Positions 7,816 through 14,833 of a stretch of 35,639 nt of DNA are shown here, one piece after another. Position 1 is the stretch's first letter. Each line of letters begins with the position of its first letter. The notes beneath the pieces were generated by a model. That model saw only the letters and a program-made list of their open reading frames with translations, was not told the DNA's origin and did no database searches. Origin of the DNA: Rhodocyclaceae bacterium (GTDB lineage: Bacteria > Pseudomonadota > Gammaproteobacteria > Burkholderiales > Rhodocyclaceae); contig JAQTNA010000034.1 in assembly GCA_028714035.1 (NCBI GenBank), positions 1 through 35,639 of the forward strand, in the 5' to 3' direction. A program made the translations under genes and the position numbers.

Positions 7816-9819
7816 ATGGCTACCATGTCCGCCCTGCCTTCGTCGCCCGCTCCCCTCCCCCACCCGCACAGCCGGCGCCTGGGCTGGCTGTTCACCCTGC
7901 CCGGACTGGGTATCGTGGCGCTGGTGATCGTGGTATTCACCCTGATCTGGGTACTGCACCGGAACGAGGTGGAGGAACAGAGGAAGACGCTCATCGCCGA
8001 TGTCCTCTGGCTGGAGCAGGACCTGCGCTTCCGCATGGAGCGGGACGAGGAACAACTGAAACAACTGGCCCTGGATCTGGCACAGAAGCCGGAGGGCACG
8101 AGCCTGTTCCGGGAGCGGGCCAACCATCTGCTCAGGAACAACCCGGAACTGCGCCAGGTACTGCTCCTCGGGCCGGGTCAGGCCCTGCTCCAGGGACTGC
8201 CTTCCGTCATCCTGCCCGGGGAGGGCAAGGATCCGGCCATCATGGCGAACCTGCGTCGCGCCTTCGATCAGGCGCAACGCCTGGGCAAGCCGGTCAGCAG
8301 CGAGCCCTACCTGGTGGCGCCGGGCATGGGGCAGTTCCTGATGATGCAGCCGATCTTCGGAGCGGAAGGCTTTTCCGGCATGGTGGTGGGCGTCCTGGGC
8401 ATGGAAGCCCTGTTGCGCGACGCCGTACCCTGGTGGTTCGCGCAGAAATACCAGGTCCGCATCCTGGACGACAGCGGCACACCCTACGCGTCCAAGTCCA
8501 ACGTCACCGGAACCCCATCGGCCGGACTGAGCTACGACCTGCTGCTGGAGCCTCCGGGCGGGGCAACCCGGCTTTCCGTCCAGGCCAACCAGGGAACGGC
8601 GAATCCCCTCCTGCGACTCCTGGCCGGGGTCGTGATCGTTCTGGGGGCTGGCGTCATCTTCAGCCTGCGCATCCTGAAACAGCAGATGCACAGCCGCCTC
8701 AGGACGGAACAGGCGCTGCGGGCAGAACATGGCTTTCGCAAGGCCATGGAGGATTCCCTGACGGTGGGCATGCGTGCGCGGGATCTCTCCGGGCGGGTCA
8801 TCTACGTCAATGCCGCCTTCTGCCGCATGACCGGCTACTCGCGGGACGAACTGGAGAACCATCTGCCGCCCATGCCCTACTGGGCGCCGGAGGACATGGA
8901 GGAAACCCTGGCCCGGCACCGGGAGGTACTGGCCGGAGAGGCCAGCCCGAACGGCTTCGAGATCACCCTCATGAGGAAAAGCGGCGAGCGCTTCCAGGCG
9001 CTCATCTTCGAGGCGCCCCTGATTGACGGCGAGGGCCGCCAGACCGGCTGGATGGCCTCGTTCGTGGACATCACGGAGCGCAAACGCGCCGAGGAACTCT
9101 ATCGCCAACAGCAGGAGAAGCTGCAATTCACGTCGCGCCTCATCACCATGGGGGAAATGGCCTCCACCCTGGCCCACGAACTCAACCAGCCCCTCTCGGC
9201 AATAGCCAGCTACGCGGCCGGTTGCGTGAACCGCATCGAGGCCGGCGACGCCACGGCCGCGGAACTGAAGCCCCCCCTCACCAAGCTGGCGGCCCAGGCC
9301 CAGCGGGCCGGACAGATCATCCGCCGTATCCACGATTTCGTGCGCCGCAGCGAACCCCGGCGCCTCCCTGCCGACCTCAATGCCATCATCGAGGACGCCC
9401 TGGGCCTGGTGGAATCGGAAGTGAAAAAGCGCGGCGTGCGCCTCGCATCCCACCTCGCCCCCGACCTGCCCCCGGTCGCGGTGGACCGGGTCATGGTGGA
9501 ACAACTGGCCATCAACCTCATCCGTAACGGCCTGGATGCCATGGGCGACAGCCCGGCCGGCGAAAAGCTGCTGCAAGTGGAAACCCGCCGAACGGAACAC
9601 GAACTGATCCTGTCCGTTGCGGATAACGGTTCGGGTATCCCGGACGACGTGGCGGCCAAACTGTTCGCCCCCTTCTTCTCCACCAAGGCGGAAGGCATGG
9701 GCATGGGCCTCAACATCTGCCGCTCCATCGCCGAACTGCACCACGGCCGGCTCTGGTTTGAGTCCACCCTGCCCCGCGGCACCGTCTTCCACCTCTCCCT
9801 GCCCCTGGAGTCGCCATGA
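7816..9819 (+). CDS. dctS: Sensor histidine kinase for dicarboxylates, DctS-like
   Basis: A 667-residue membrane sensor kinase. The first helix is LFTLPGLGIVALVIVVFTLIWVL; a periplasmic sensor region (about 60-255, Cache-like) and a second helix (LLAGVVIVLGAGVIFSLRIL) follow. Then come a PAS domain (about 300-430) and a HisKA box with phospho-accepting His454 (LAHELNQPLSAIASYAAG). The ATPase has the N box (LIRNGLDAMG), DNGSGIP and GMGMGLNICRSI. The AHELNQPL pattern is typical of the DctS/FixL branch. I prefer ATG 7816 because the first helix follows closely; ATG 7825 is possible and the longer upstream extension looks non-coding. Size and order match R. capsulatus DctS. It overlaps dctR by four bases and is divergent from dctPQM, so it probably senses the transported acid. 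Confidence 0.88.
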   Translation: MATMSALPSSPAPLPHPHSRRLGWLFTLPGLGIVALVIVVFTLIWVLHRNEVEEQRKTLIADVLWLEQDLRFRMERDEEQLKQLALDLAQKPEGTSLFRERANHLLRNNPELRQVLLLGPGQALLQGLPSVILPGEGKDPAIMANLRRAFDQAQRLGKPVSSEPYLVAPGMGQFLMMQPIFGAEGFSGMVVGVLGMEALLRDAVPWWFAQKYQVRILDDSGTPYASKSNVTGTPSAGLSYDLLLEPPGGATRLSVQANQGTANPLLRLLAGVVIVLGAGVIFSLRILKQQMHSRLRTEQALRAEHGFRKAMEDSLTVGMRARDLSGRVIYVNAAFCRMTGYSRDELENHLPPMPYWAPEDMEETLARHREVLAGEASPNGFEITLMRKSGERFQALIFEAPLIDGEGRQTGWMASFVDITERKRAEELYRQQQEKLQFTSRLITMGEMASTLAHELNQPLSAIASYAAGCVNRIEAGDATAAELKPPLTKLAAQAQRAGQIIRRIHDFVRRSEPRRLPADLNAIIEDALGLVESEVKKRGVRLASHLAPDLPPVAVDRVMVEQLAINLIRNGLDAMGDSPAGEKLLQVETRRTEHELILSVADNGSGIPDDVAAKLFAPFFSTKAEGMGMGLNICRSIAELHHGRLWFESTLPRGTVFHLSLPLESP

Positions 9820-10418
9820 ATTCCAGCACCGTGTACATCGTCGACGACGACGAAGCCATTCGGGATGCCCTGTCCTGGCTGTTCCAGTCCCGGGGCGTGA
9901 AGACCGCCGACTGGCCCTCGGCCGAGACCTTTCTGGCGGCCTGCACGCCGGATATGTCCGGCTGTCTTCTGCTGGACGTGCGCATGGAGGGCATGAGCGG
10001 CCTGCAACTGTTCGATCGTTTGCAGGAATTGAACTGCCCCCTGCCGGTCATCTTTCTCACCGGCCATGGCGACGTCCCCCTGGCGGTCGCCGCCTTGAAG
10101 AAGGGTGCCCTGGACTTCCTGGAAAAGCCCTTCAACGACAACGAACTGGTGGACCGGGTCATTCAGGCCCTGGAGCAGGATGCCCTCCGCCGCGCCCGCC
10201 AGGCCGAAGGCGCCAGCCAGGCCGCCCGCGTCGCCTCCCTGTCCGAGCGGGAACGCCAGGTCATGGAATTGATCCTGGCCGGCAAGCTGAACAAGCTCAT
10301 CGCCGACGAACTCTCCATCGCCATGCGCACCGTGGAGGTCCACCGCGCCCGCATCTTCGAGAAGATGGGCGTCAAGTCCGCCGTGGAACTGGCGCAGATG
10401 TTGTCGGGCAAGGCCTGA
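9816..10418 (+). CDS. dctR: FixJ/LuxR-type response regulator, DctR-like
   Basis: A 200-residue two-domain regulator. The receiver (1-120) has the acidic pocket VDDDE, the phosphorylated Asp54 (LLLDVRMEGMSG) and Lys106-region KP loop (FLEKPFNDNEL). The C-terminal part (about 135-200) is a LuxR-type helix-turn-helix: LSERERQVMELILAGKLNK and RTVEVHRARIFEKM. It overlaps the kinase gene as ATGA and has GGAG upstream. It lacks an AAA domain, so unlike rhizobial DctD it cannot act through sigma-54; it should control a sigma-70 promoter, probably dctP. The pairing with the preceding kinase is very secure; the target is inferred from position. Confidence 0.9.
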   Translation: MNSSTVYIVDDDEAIRDALSWLFQSRGVKTADWPSAETFLAACTPDMSGCLLLDVRMEGMSGLQLFDRLQELNCPLPVIFLTGHGDVPLAVAALKKGALDFLEKPFNDNELVDRVIQALEQDALRRARQAEGASQAARVASLSERERQVMELILAGKLNKLIADELSIAMRTVEVHRARIFEKMGVKSAVELAQMLSGKA

Positions 10419-10448
10419 GCACCCCGAACTACCCCTTTCGCATAGCCA

Positions 10449-10462
10449 TTGACCTGCGTCAA
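10449..10462. promoter_or_regulatory. FNR/CRP-type palindrome upstream of the caspase-like gene
   Basis: TTGACCTGCGTCAA is a perfect TTGAC-N4-GTCAA palindrome, the layout of FNR, ANR and DNR sites (TTGAT-N4-ATCAA). A -10-like CATGAT at 10484-10489 would put the transcription start near 10496, about 40.5 bases from the palindrome centre, close to the -41.5 spacing of class II activation. This suggests that low oxygen or nitrogen oxides control the downstream gene. Confidence 0.6.
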
Positions 10463-10574
10463 GCGCGCTCCCGCCCCAAAGCGCATGATTGCCGGGAGTC
10501 TGAGGCGCAAGGGGGACGAACGCCGACGGCTTCGCTGCTCACCCATCCTGTGAACACAATTCAAGGAGAATAAA

Positions 10575-11408
10575 ATGGCAAGCACTCGTCGAGCCCTATG
10601 TGTGGGTATCAACATCTTCAAGAATCTTCCCGCCGCCAACTACCTGCAAGGCTGCGTCAATGACGCCCATGACATGGCCGGGGTACTCAAGGATTTCCTG
10701 GGCTTCACCGACGCCGACATCACGACCCTCACCGACGCCCAGGCGACCAAGGCGGCCATCATGACCAAGCTCAAGGCCATGGTGGCCGACGCCAAGGCCG
10801 GCAAGCTCAGCTACCTGGTATTCAGCATGTCCAGCCATGGCACCCAGACCCCGGACAAGAACGGCGACGAACCGGACGGCGCGGACGAGGCCTTCTGCCC
10901 CTATGACCTGGCCCAGAAGGGCAATCAGTGGGATCCGGACCATGTCATCGTGGATGACGAACTGCATGACCTGTTCGTGCAACTGCCGCCGAACGTGCTG
11001 CTGGAAGTTTACCTGGACACCTGCCACAGCGGCACCGGCTTGCGCGCGCTGGATCTGCTCTCCGATCGCAAGCCCCGCTATCTTCCGCCCCCCTCCCTGG
11101 AGGCCTTCGAGCAGGTGGACGGCCGTCACGCCCGGGGTCTGCGCCGGTCCCTGCTGGAAAAGGGCCTGGTGCACAACATACTCTGGGCCGGCTGCCGCGC
11201 CGACCAGACCAGCGCCGACGCCCATATCGGCGGCACCTGGCATGGCGCCTTCACCTACTACTGGGTCAAGGAGACCCGCGCCAGCCAGAACAAGCTGTCC
11301 CGTTCCGACCTCCTGAAGAAGGTGGTGGCGGATCTCAAGGCCAACAAGTACACCCAGGTGCCGCAACTGGAATGCGAAGCCACGGTGAGAAGCCTGCCCA
11401 TGTCCTGA
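10575..11408 (+). CDS. Caspase-like cysteine peptidase (family C14, metacaspase type)
   Basis: A 277-residue protein made almost wholly of a caspase p20-type fold. It opens ALCVGINIF, followed by GCVNDA. The catalytic pair is His88 (SMSSHGTQ) and Cys150 (YLDTCHSGTG), with the substrate-pocket acidic region EAFCPYD and IVDDEL between them. There is no signal peptide, membrane segment or extra partner domain, so it is a minimal cytoplasmic metacaspase/orthocaspase. Family members cut after Arg or Lys, often need calcium, and are linked with stress or regulated cell death; the substrate here is unknown. AAGGAG before ATG 10575 is a strong ribosome site. An FNR-type palindrome lies upstream and a strong terminator downstream, so it is probably monocistronic. 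The antisense ORF over it is a shadow. Confidence 0.9.
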   Translation: MASTRRALCVGINIFKNLPAANYLQGCVNDAHDMAGVLKDFLGFTDADITTLTDAQATKAAIMTKLKAMVADAKAGKLSYLVFSMSSHGTQTPDKNGDEPDGADEAFCPYDLAQKGNQWDPDHVIVDDELHDLFVQLPPNVLLEVYLDTCHSGTGLRALDLLSDRKPRYLPPPSLEAFEQVDGRHARGLRRSLLEKGLVHNILWAGCRADQTSADAHIGGTWHGAFTYYWVKETRASQNKLSRSDLLKKVVADLKANKYTQVPQLECEATVRSLPMS

Positions 11409-11429
11409 TCCGGTCGAGGTCAGGCTGGC

Positions 11430-11466
11430 GATGCGGCACCCTGCGGGGTGCCGCATCGTCATTTTC
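11430..11466 (+). terminator. Rho-independent terminator after the caspase-like gene
   Basis: GATGCGGCACCC and GGGTGCCGCATC form a perfect twelve-pair stem with a TGCG loop at 11430-11457, followed by GTCATTTT. It starts 22 bases after the stop codon. Strong stem, short T tract. Confidence 0.85.
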
Positions 11467-11565
11467 ACCAGATCCGCTTCAATAGCGGTCGCAAGCCGAT
11501 ATGCCTCGAAATGTGTCGGCCGTCACGAACAATGATGCGCCTTGCGGTTAGAATGCTTCGGAAGC

Positions 11566-11579
11566 TTGATAAACCTCAA
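11566..11579. promoter_or_regulatory. Near-consensus FNR-type palindrome over the first hemerythrin leader
   Basis: TTGATAAACCTCAA matches TTGAT-N4-ATCAA at nine of ten fixed positions. It ends 13 bases before the hemerythrin ATG, so a bound regulator would more likely block than activate, unless the promoter lies elsewhere. One mismatch and a short motif keep confidence low. Confidence 0.4.
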
Positions 11580-11592
11580 CACGGGGCGTGCC

Positions 11593-12000
11593 ATGGCACT
11601 CATGGAATGGTCAAAGGATCTGGAACTCGGAATCGCTGAAATTGACGCACAGCATCGCTGGCTGGTGAACGCGACCAACGAGCTTCATGAAGAACTGGGC
11701 AAGGGCGCGCCCAGCCAGAGCGAGGTGTCGGCATTGCTCGCCGGCCTCGCCACCTACACCATCAATCATTTCGTCACCGAGGAACTCCTGTTCGAACGCT
11801 ACGGCTACCCCCAGGCCGAGGCGCATCACAAGGAACACCGCCATTTCGTGCGCGCGGTCAAGGAATGGGAACAAAGGCATTCGGCCGGCGAGCCCCTGGG
11901 CAAGGAAATCCTGACATTCCTGAAGGAATGGCTGCGTTACCACATCCTCAAGACCGACCGCGCCTACGTCCCCTTTCTCAAGCAACGGGGCGTCTGCTGA
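11593..12000 (+). CDS. Bacteriohemerythrin 1
   Basis: A 135-residue single-domain hemerythrin. All seven di-iron ligands can be read: His21 (DAQHRWL), His59 and Glu63 (NHFVTEE), His78 and His82 (HHKEH), His117 and Asp122 (HILKTD). These match the spacing of Methylococcus bacteriohemerythrin. It binds O2 reversibly in the cytoplasm, and is thought to store or deliver oxygen or sense it. I start it at ATG 11593 because the protein then lines up residue for residue with its tandem paralogue; the upstream TTG at 11542 would add 17 unsupported residues. The residue composition and the Trp6 (MEW) near the N-terminus are typical. Confidence 0.93.
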   Translation: MALMEWSKDLELGIAEIDAQHRWLVNATNELHEELGKGAPSQSEVSALLAGLATYTINHFVTEELLFERYGYPQAEAHHKEHRHFVRAVKEWEQRHSAGEPLGKEILTFLKEWLRYHILKTDRAYVPFLKQRGVC

Positions 12001-12046
12001 GCATCGCCGGGGCGCCCGCGTCCCGCCAGGAAGCATGTCATCACAC

Positions 12047-12075
12047 ATGACAACGTCGCGGCTTGCCCTTAGAAT
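12047..12075 (+). promoter_or_regulatory. Sigma-70-like promoter of the second hemerythrin
   Basis: ATGACA (12047-12052) and TAGAAT (12070-12075) are 17 bases apart, giving five of six and good -10 matches. The start would be near 12082, about 30 bases before the ATG at 12111. The first hemerythrin has the same TTAGAAT core in the same relative place (11548-11554) but a poorer -35. Confidence 0.5.
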
Positions 12076-12110
12076 CACGCTGTTAAGAATTTGCATGTAG
12101 AAAGCACAGA

Positions 12111-12521
12111 ATGGCATTCCTCGAATGGTCGGATAACCTGGAATTGGGGTTTGCCGAGATTGACAACCAGCACCGCTGGCTGGTGAACGCGACCAACGCC
12201 CTGCACGACGAATTGATCCATGGCAAGGCGGATCGGGCCGAAGTGGAGAAACTCCTGAACGGGCTCGTGGATTACACCCTGACCCACTTCGTCACGGAGG
12301 AACTGCTGTTCCACTGGCACAATTACCCGGATGACGAAGCCCACACCCGGGAACACACGAACTTCGTCACCGCGGTAAGGGAATGGCAGAAGCGCTACAA
12401 GGCAGGCGAGGAAGAGTTGAGCGAGGAAATTCTCGAATTCCTCAAGCACTGGCTGCTGGACCACATCCTGAAGTCGGACAAGGCCTACGCGCCTTTCCTC
12501 AAGGCGCACGGAGTCAAATAG
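12111..12521 (+). CDS. Bacteriohemerythrin 2
   Basis: A 136-residue hemerythrin, clearly a duplicate of the one before it. The di-iron ligands are His21, His59, Glu63, His78, His82, His118 and Asp123, shifted by one at the end because of a single-residue insertion (GEEELSEE). The N-terminal third is almost identical to copy 1 (QHRWLVNATN), while the loop between helices and the C-terminal helix have diverged (LLFHWHNYPDD against LLFERYGYPQA). Differences next to the iron site could change oxygen affinity or autoxidation. It has its own promoter candidate upstream, so the two copies need not be co-expressed. Function in oxygen binding is secure; physiological role is not. Confidence 0.93.
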   Translation: MAFLEWSDNLELGFAEIDNQHRWLVNATNALHDELIHGKADRAEVEKLLNGLVDYTLTHFVTEELLFHWHNYPDDEAHTREHTNFVTAVREWQKRYKAGEEELSEEILEFLKHWLLDHILKSDKAYAPFLKAHGVK

Positions 12522-12679
12522 ACCCGTCGGCCTGGCGCAGGCCAAAGCGCCTCCGCGGGATCGCCATATCCAACGGCACGGCCTCCCGACACGCGAAGCG
12601 CGGCGGCACGGCGCAATCCCGTCCCGCCGCCGGCCACTCACGGCATGCCATTTTCAACCGTCTGCCGTGAAATTTTTCC

Positions 12680-12706
12680 TCAAGTTTTCCGCCCTCTTGC
12701 CGTAAG
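12680..12706 (+). promoter_or_regulatory. Sigma-28 (FliA)-like promoter candidate upstream of fimT
   Basis: TCAAGTTT, then exactly 11 bases, then GCCGTAAG. The sigma-28 consensus is TAAAGTTT-N11-GCCGATAA, so the -35 half matches at seven of eight and the -10 half keeps GCCG. This is the only promoter-like signal I see in the 387-base gap 12522-12908 before the minor pilin genes. It would leave a leader of about 200 bases. Confidence 0.45.
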
Positions 12707-12719
12707 CTGCCTCAGAACG

Positions 12720-12759
12720 CTCCGAAAGCATTACCCCGGGCAACATCCGGGGTTCGGAG
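12720..12759 (+). other. Stacked hairpin in the fimT leader
   Basis: CTCCGAA (12720-12726) pairs with TTCGGAG (12753-12759), and inside it CCCCGG (12734-12739) pairs with CCGGGG (12747-12752). The inner and outer stems are adjacent on the 3' side and separated by a seven-base bulge on the 5' side. A further small hairpin, GTGCC-GAGC-GGCAC, follows at 12780-12793. This suggests a structured 5' leader; I could not match it to a known riboswitch class. Confidence 0.35.
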
Positions 12760-12908
12760 GACGGTTTGGAAAGGGCGGTGTGCCGAGCGGCACTGAATCG
12801 GCTTTCCAGGCTCCTGAAGGCTCCCAGCCATCCCGGCGGGTGGGCCGACAACAGGTCCGGCGTCATCTGGTCTATCCAGGGACGGTCGGCAAAGCCAGGA
12901 AGAAGATC

Positions 12909-13484
12909 ATGAACCGCAACGAGTCAGCACAGGGCCGGCGCTCGACGGCCAAGAAGCAAATCCCCCATGGAATGTCCGGTTTCACGCTGCTGGAACTCTT
13001 GGTGGCCATGGCCATCATGATGGTCTTCCTGACCTCGGCCATCCCCAGCTTTGGCAGCCTCATCCAGAACAATCGTCTCCAGGCAGAGCAAATGGATTTG
13101 GTGTCCGCCATTGCCCTGGCCCGCAGTGAAGCCGCCAAGCGGGGGGTGCCCGTAACTTTGAGCGCCATGACCCCGGTGACCACCGGCAACGAATTCGGCA
13201 ACGGCTGGGTGATCTGGGTGGATAACAACGGAGACGGCGCCTATCAGGCAGCGACGGAAACCATACGGGTGCATCAGGCGCTGTCGAGCGACAGCCGACT
13301 GGCGGCAAGCACCACCGACATCACTTTCCAGCCCAGCGGTTTCCGCCGCTACCAGGATGACAGCGGCAATCTGATCCAGGCCCAATTCACTCTGTGTGAC
13401 AGCCGGCATAATGCCACGGGTACCCAGATCACGGTCCTGCCATCCGGTTCGGTAGACCTGAACAACAAGTACGTCTGCCAATAG
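12909..13484 (+). CDS. fimT: Minor type IV pilin FimT/GspH-like
   Basis: A 191-residue prepilin. The PilD cleavage site is SG^FTLLELLVAMAIMM with Gly24 at -1, Phe25 at +1 and the conserved Glu29 at +5. The C-terminal part (NGWVIWVDNNGDGAY, FQPSGFRR) is the usual GspH/FimT domain. ATG 12909 has AGGAAG upstream and gives a 24-residue leader; ATG 12972 would give a short two- or three-residue leader and is less likely. It opens the minor pilin operon. Minor pilins prime assembly and form the pilus tip complex with PilY1. Extracted and cleaved in the inner membrane, then built into the pilus. Confidence 0.9.
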   Translation: MNRNESAQGRRSTAKKQIPHGMSGFTLLELLVAMAIMMVFLTSAIPSFGSLIQNNRLQAEQMDLVSAIALARSEAAKRGVPVTLSAMTPVTTGNEFGNGWVIWVDNNGDGAYQAATETIRVHQALSSDSRLAASTTDITFQPSGFRRYQDDSGNLIQAQFTLCDSRHNATGTQITVLPSGSVDLNNKYVCQ

Positions 13485-13612
13485 CACCAGCGGATGAGGG
13501 CGTTTAGTACCGAATGGCAGGCATTCTGAGTCCGGGAGCATCCTGGCGGCTGCCTGCCTTGCGTCCGAACTCACCGTCGGACAGTAGGTGCAACGGAAGG
13601 GTGGCCTCGCCC

Positions 13613-14140
13613 ATGAGAAAAGAACTCGGCTTTTCCCTGCTGGAAGCGATGATATCCATGTTCGTCATCATGTTTGGCGTACTGGGTCTCAGCGGTCTGC
13701 AGATGCTGGCCATCAACAACACCGAGATGGCTCGCTACCAAAGCCTCGCCACGATGATGGCATCGAGCATGGCCACGAGCATGCAGGCCAATGTCGCCTA
13801 TTGGGGTACGCCCCCCCCCACCATCATGGTCAATCGCTCAAGCATAAGCGGCGGGCCGCCATCCTTCACCGGGACCTGTGCCGGCAGCGTGTGCAGCGCG
13901 CCGCAGATGGCCTATTATGACCTGAGCAACTGGGGCATGGCCTTGTCCAGCAACCTGCCGTCCGGTCAGGCGACCATCCAATGTTCTCAATCATCAACGC
14001 CAGCGATCTGCACGATGACCTTGTCCTGGTCGGAAAAGAACATCGCCCTTCATAACCCGACGAGCGGCGCCTCAGGCATGCTCGCCACCGGCACGGCGAG
14101 TACCCACAGTTACCAGACACTTGTTTCAATGCGGCAATGA
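13613..14140 (+). CDS. pilV: Minor type IV pilin PilV
   Basis: A 175-residue prepilin with leader MRKELG^FSLLEAMISMFVIMFGVLGLSG; Gly6 is at -1 and Glu11 at +5. The GVLGLSGLQ pattern and the following NNTEMARYQSLA are characteristic of PilV. I chose ATG 13613 because it gives a normal six-residue leader; the in-frame upstream codons would add 33 residues. The gene ends as ATGA, overlapping pilW by four bases, so translation is coupled. It is expected in the initiating minor pilin complex with PilW, PilX and FimT. The C-terminal half is Ser/Thr/Pro-rich and has paired cysteines. Confidence 0.9.
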   Translation: MRKELGFSLLEAMISMFVIMFGVLGLSGLQMLAINNTEMARYQSLATMMASSMATSMQANVAYWGTPPPTIMVNRSSISGGPPSFTGTCAGSVCSAPQMAYYDLSNWGMALSSNLPSGQATIQCSQSSTPAICTMTLSWSEKNIALHNPTSGASGMLATGTASTHSYQTLVSMRQ

Positions 14141-14832
14141 AAATGCAACAAGGTGTTGGACTCGTCCAGCTGATGGTCGCGCTCACCGTCGGACTGTTCC
14201 TGTTGCTTGGGATCGTTACGATCTTCGTCTCGATGAAACAGACCTTCCTGTCGAGACAGAGCATGTCTGCGGTGCAAACCAGTCAACGCATGGCCATGAT
14301 ATTTCTCGGCGCAAACATTCGCAACGCGGGCTTCTATTCCAATCCGGCGGTAAATAGTGCCGCAACCCAGTTCCCGGCCGGCGGCTCATTCATCGCGGGA
14401 CAGTCAATAGTCGGCACGGGAGGTGGATCCGGTTCCGATACCCTCAGCACGCGTTTTACCGCGGACGGCGCAAACGCCAACCAGGGTTGCTCCGCGCAAC
14501 TGGCGGCCAACAACGTATATACCGATGTGATTTCCGTCTCGGGCGGATATCTGACCTGTACGGAAACGAACAATACGGCGGGCTCCGCCCCGGTGTCGTT
14601 CAATATGGTGTCCGGACTGGCAGGAATGAACGTCCAGTACGGGATTGATACGACAGGAGGCGGTTCAGAGACGGAATACCTGACGGCTGCCCAGGTCGGC
14701 GCTCAAAATTACTGGCCTCGCGTCAAGACGGTCACGGTAACCCTGCTTTTCAACAACCCGCTTTCTGGACAGCCGGGGCAACCCACTACGGTAAGCCTGA
14801 CCCAGACAATTCCCTATATGCCGGGCATGTAA
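14137..14832 (+). CDS. pilW: Minor type IV pilin PilW, lacking Glu at +5
   Basis: A 231-residue PilW-like prepilin: MKMQQG^VGLVQLMVALTVGLFLLLGIVTIFVSMKQ. Gly6 is correctly at -1. Position +5, almost always Glu in type IV pilins, is Gln11 here, and +1 is Val instead of Phe. The downstream QRMAMIFLGANIRNAGFY block is typical of PilW and confirms the family. Glu5 normally neutralises the N-terminal amine of the neighbouring subunit during assembly, so Gln may change how this subunit enters the complex. The gene overlaps pilV (ATGA) and is one base from pilX. Confidence 0.9.
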   Translation: MKMQQGVGLVQLMVALTVGLFLLLGIVTIFVSMKQTFLSRQSMSAVQTSQRMAMIFLGANIRNAGFYSNPAVNSAATQFPAGGSFIAGQSIVGTGGGSGSDTLSTRFTADGANANQGCSAQLAANNVYTDVISVSGGYLTCTETNNTAGSAPVSFNMVSGLAGMNVQYGIDTTGGGSETEYLTAAQVGAQNYWPRVKTVTVTLLFNNPLSGQPGQPTTVSLTQTIPYMPGM

Positions 14833-14833
14833 C

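Noticed and set aside
7735-9792. A 685-residue minus-strand open frame opposite dctS
   Set aside because: Antisense shadow of a kinase with every motif in place; no recognisable domain.
10420-10575. Small RNA or tRNA in the gap before the caspase gene
   Set aside because: No cloverleaf or terminator; the FNR palindrome and a leader explain the gap.
12710-12908. c-di-GMP riboswitch in the fimT leader
   Set aside because: The conserved core bases of the known classes are not found; only generic hairpins are present.
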